Assembly: GCA_963974345.1 (NCBI GenBank) | Contig: CAXBBW010000017.1 | Coordinates: forward strand, 31,287-95,286 | DNA from: RHLJ01 sp963974345 | GTDB lineage: Bacteria > Bacteroidota > Rhodothermia > Balneolales > Balneolaceae | Length of the DNA: 64,000 bases | Reading direction: 5' to 3' | Shown: piece after piece, positions 61,935 to 64,000 of the stretch | Layout of the letters: every line of letters begins with the position of its first letter | How positions within the stretch are numbered: the stretch's first letter is position 1 | Notes under the pieces: model-generated | Told to the model about the DNA's origin: nothing | The model's input: only the letters and a program-made list of their open reading frames with translations | Database searches by the model: none | Program-made: the position numbers and the translations under genes

Positions 61935-63820
61935 CTTTTTAGATATACCATAAGCACAGAAACATCACTTGCCGAAACTCCGCTTATTCTGCTAGCCTGA
62001 CCAATTGTTTCTGGCCTAACTTTTGAAAGTTTAAGAAACCCCTCGGTAGAAAGGCTTTTAATTTTTTCGTAATCCAGACTTTCTGGAATTGTCAAATTCT
62101 CCTTGTTTCTGAGCTCTTCTACCATTTCGAATTCTTTCCTAATGTATCCAGAGTACTTTATCTGTATTTCTATTTGTTCTAAAACGTGAGGGTTAGAAGT
62201 AATGGTCTCTGTCTTGGTCCGAAACTCACTATCAAATTGTAGCATGTCATTTATAGAAATCTCTGGTCTTGATAATACTGTGTATGCTTTAACTGGCTGA
62301 GAAAGCGGGCTTGTACCTTTTTCGATAAGCATAGGGTCGAGTATTTCTGGTCTTACAGTTTGATTGAGAACTAATTCATGTAGTTTCTCTGTCTCTTCCT
62401 TCTTACTTAAAAACTTTTCTAGCCTTTCTTTAGTAGCTAAACCAATTTTATAACCTATCTCTGTAAGCCTTAGATCTGCGTTATCTTGTCTCAGCAGAAT
62501 CCTATGTTCCGCTCTTGACGTAAACATACGATAAGGTTCTTCTGTCCCTTTATTAATTAAATCATCAATTAAAACACCTATATAGGCTTCTGATCTTTGT
62601 AGTATAAATGGTTCTTTATCTAAAACTTTTAATCCTGCATTAATTCCCGCCATTAATCCTTGACATGCAGCCTCTTCATAACCGGTGGTTCCGTTAATTT
62701 GCCCCGCAAAGAATAACCCCTCAACCTCTTTTGTTTCCAATGTTCTTTTTATTTGATGAGGCGGGAAGTAATCGTATTCGATAGCATAACCTGGACGTAT
62801 AACTACTACATCTTCAAAACCAGGAATGGTTCTTAGTGCTTCGTATTGAGTCTCTTCAGGTAACGATGTTGAAAACCCGTTTAGATACATCTCATTTGTA
62901 TTCCATCCTTCTGGCTCTAGAAACAACTGATGCCTGTCCTTATCGGCAAACCTATTAATTTTATCCTCAATACTTGGGCAGTACCTTGGACCTATAGATT
63001 TAATTCTTCCATTAAACATTGGACTTCTATCAAAGCCCGTTTTTAAAACCTCATGCACTTTATCATTTGTGTAGCCGATCCAACAAGTAAGTTGTTTATC
63101 CGCTCTGGGAAGCTCATCAGAGTTTGTTAAAAATGAAAAGGGAGTAGGATTATCATCTCCATATTGTATCTCAAGTTTTGAATAATCTACAGAGCGTCCA
63201 TCTAATCTAGGAGGAGTTCCCGTTTTTAGACGACCTATTTCAAACCCTAACTTCTCCAAGGCTGCCGAGATGCCTATCGATGCTCGCTCACCTGATCTTC
63301 CTCCTCCATACTGACTCTCTCCAATATGGATTAGTCCATTTAGAAATGTGCCGCTTGTAAGAACAACCGACCTACTATAAAATTTTTGCCCCGTTTGAGT
63401 AACTACCCCTTTAATCTTTTTTTCTTCCGTAATAAGATCAACAACATTGTCTTGCCTAAAAGTTAAGTTTTCTTTTGATTCAAGATGTTCCCTCATTCTT
63501 TGCGCATAAAGCATTCGATCACTTTGGCACCTAGGGCTCCACATAGCTGGACCTTTGCTTCTGTTGAGCATTCTAAACTGTACTCCAGACTCATCGCTAA
63601 CAATTCCCGATAGTCCACCAAGAGCGTCGATCTCTCTAACTAACTGACCTTTGGCAACTCCTCCCATAGCTGGATTACAAGACATTTTAGCTATAGCTTC
63701 GAGGTTCATTGTTATCAGGAGTGTTTTTGCACCGAGCTGAGCAGCGGCGCCCGCAGCCTCGCTACCAGCATGCCCAGCGCCAACTACAATCACGTCATAT
63801 GTAGGATAAATTGAAGGCAT
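61931..63820 (-). CDS. mnmG: tRNA uridine-5-carboxymethylaminomethyl(34) synthesis enzyme MnmG
   Basis: A 629-residue FAD enzyme that with MnmE modifies U34 of tRNAs. FAD motif: VIVVGAGHAGSEAAGAAAQL (about 10-29). MSCNPAMGGVAKGQLVREID (about 45-64), with its conserved cysteine, and GRSGERASIGISAAL, RLKTGTPPRLDG, GYEEAACQGLMAGINA and the C-terminal YSGYIRKEFEMVEEL-SLSTEGFLKLSKVRPETIGQ patterns are all present. Overlaps rsmG by 4 bp. The mnmG-rsmG pairing is usual near replication origins. Confidence 0.97.
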   Translation of the reverse strand: MPSIYPTYDVIVVGAGHAGSEAAGAAAQLGAKTLLITMNLEAIAKMSCNPAMGGVAKGQLVREIDALGGLSGIVSDESGVQFRMLNRSKGPAMWSPRCQSDRMLYAQRMREHLESKENLTFRQDNVVDLITEEKKIKGVVTQTGQKFYSRSVVLTSGTFLNGLIHIGESQYGGGRSGERASIGISAALEKLGFEIGRLKTGTPPRLDGRSVDYSKLEIQYGDDNPTPFSFLTNSDELPRADKQLTCWIGYTNDKVHEVLKTGFDRSPMFNGRIKSIGPRYCPSIEDKINRFADKDRHQLFLEPEGWNTNEMYLNGFSTSLPEETQYEALRTIPGFEDVVVIRPGYAIEYDYFPPHQIKRTLETKEVEGLFFAGQINGTTGYEEAACQGLMAGINAGLKVLDKEPFILQRSEAYIGVLIDDLINKGTEEPYRMFTSRAEHRILLRQDNADLRLTEIGYKIGLATKERLEKFLSKKEETEKLHELVLNQTVRPEILDPMLIEKGTSPLSQPVKAYTVLSRPEISINDMLQFDSEFRTKTETITSNPHVLEQIEIQIKYSGYIRKEFEMVEELRNKENLTIPESLDYEKIKSLSTEGFLKLSKVRPETIGQASRISGVSASDVSVLMVYLKR

Positions 63821-63890
63821 TAATCTCTGTTTTTATTTAGTTTAGAGATTTTAATTATAGTTCCTAATTATAAATAATATATAAAAAGAA

Positions 63891-63923
63891 AAAGCCCTGA
63901 ACTACTAAGTAATTCAGGGCTTT
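63891..63923 (-). terminator. Terminator of tRNA-Asp
   Basis: AAAGCCCTGAA and TTCAGGGCTTT form a perfect 11-bp stem over an 11-nt loop. On the minus strand it is followed by TTTCTTTTTAT. It is 2 nt beyond the tRNA. Confidence 0.9.
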
Positions 63924-63925
63924 TG

Positions 63926-63999
63926 CGATCCGGAAGGGACTCGAACCCTCGACCTCCTGCGTGACAGGCAGGCGTTCTAACCAACTGAACTACCGGACC
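63926..63999 (-). tRNA. tRNA-Asp (GTC)
   Basis: The minus-strand cloverleaf has acceptor stem GGTCCGG/CCGGATC (one G-U), D-arm GTTC...GAAC, anticodon arm CCTGC-CTGTCAC-GCAGG with anticodon GTC, and T-arm GAGGG-TTCGAGT-CCCTT. The 74-nt gene ends with discriminator G, and CCA is not encoded. Confidence 0.95.
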
Positions 64000-64000
64000 T

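Overview
The window looks like a chromosomal segment of a moderately AT-rich member of the Bacteroidota/Balneolota group. The signs are a DUF4295 gene downstream of rpmB-rpmG, a DksA-type protein whose zinc-finger cysteines are mostly replaced, a BlaI/M56 pair followed by a YwqK-like protein, a DUF3127 OB-fold protein, and few clear Shine-Dalgarno sequences. The genus cannot be named from the sequence alone. The right end is probably near the replication origin: gyrB-gyrA lie beside mnmG-rsmG, and rsmG contains two near-consensus parS (ParB-binding) sites.

Layout. 0-3.7 kb: the 5' part of a type I restriction hsdR gene running off the left edge, a divergent P-loop ATPase of unknown role, an XRE regulator and two tiny membrane proteins (a defence-type neighbourhood). 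3.8-16.8 kb: housekeeping genes, namely tRNA-Phe, recJ, a leucine/Glu-type dehydrogenase, hslO, ndh, an IscA-family protein, an AlbA_2 protein, gpsA-plsY (phospholipid synthesis), then lipA, lipB and lpd (lipoate synthesis and use). 17-32 kb: an accessory region, bracketed and studded by a family of about 152-bp structured repeats. It contains a DUF1643 gene, a decayed REP-associated transposase (RAYT) fragment, a cytochrome c lipoprotein, two Fic-family proteins with their own inverted- or direct-repeat leaders, a tight operon of C5 DNA methyltransferase + McrB-like AAA+ GTPase + DUF2357 nuclease (a LlaJI/McrBC-like restriction system), an HU-like protein, a quinone oxidoreductase whose 3' end is repeated twice more, and a DUF559 endonuclease in the middle of a seven-copy repeat array.

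32-48.7 kb: mixed metabolism and envelope genes. These are a DUF72 protein with a problematic start, a DksA-like protein, a secreted protein, prfC, a lipoprotein metalloprotease, a GNAT-GH2-GH31-GNAT block for oligosaccharide degradation, a lytic transglycosylase, a cyclase-family hydrolase, a blaI-M56-YwqK operon with two phased BlaI operators, and tyrA. 48.8-64 kb: core information-processing genes, namely uvrB, marR, xth, tyrS, cvpA, yqeY, DUF4295-rpmG-rpmB, gyrB-gyrA, a WYL regulator, rsmG, mnmG and tRNA-Asp.

The strongest candidate for an undescribed system is the 152-bp repeat family with its embedded DUF559 gene. Ten near-full copies, all in one orientation, have fixed length, complementary ends (ACCTCC/GGAGGT), two conserved internal hairpins, a variable centre and recurring 21- or 28-bp spacers. 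One decayed inverted copy and one fragment are also present. The arrangement resembles REP/RAYT biology, with a PD-(D/E)XK-type nuclease in place of the tyrosine transposase.
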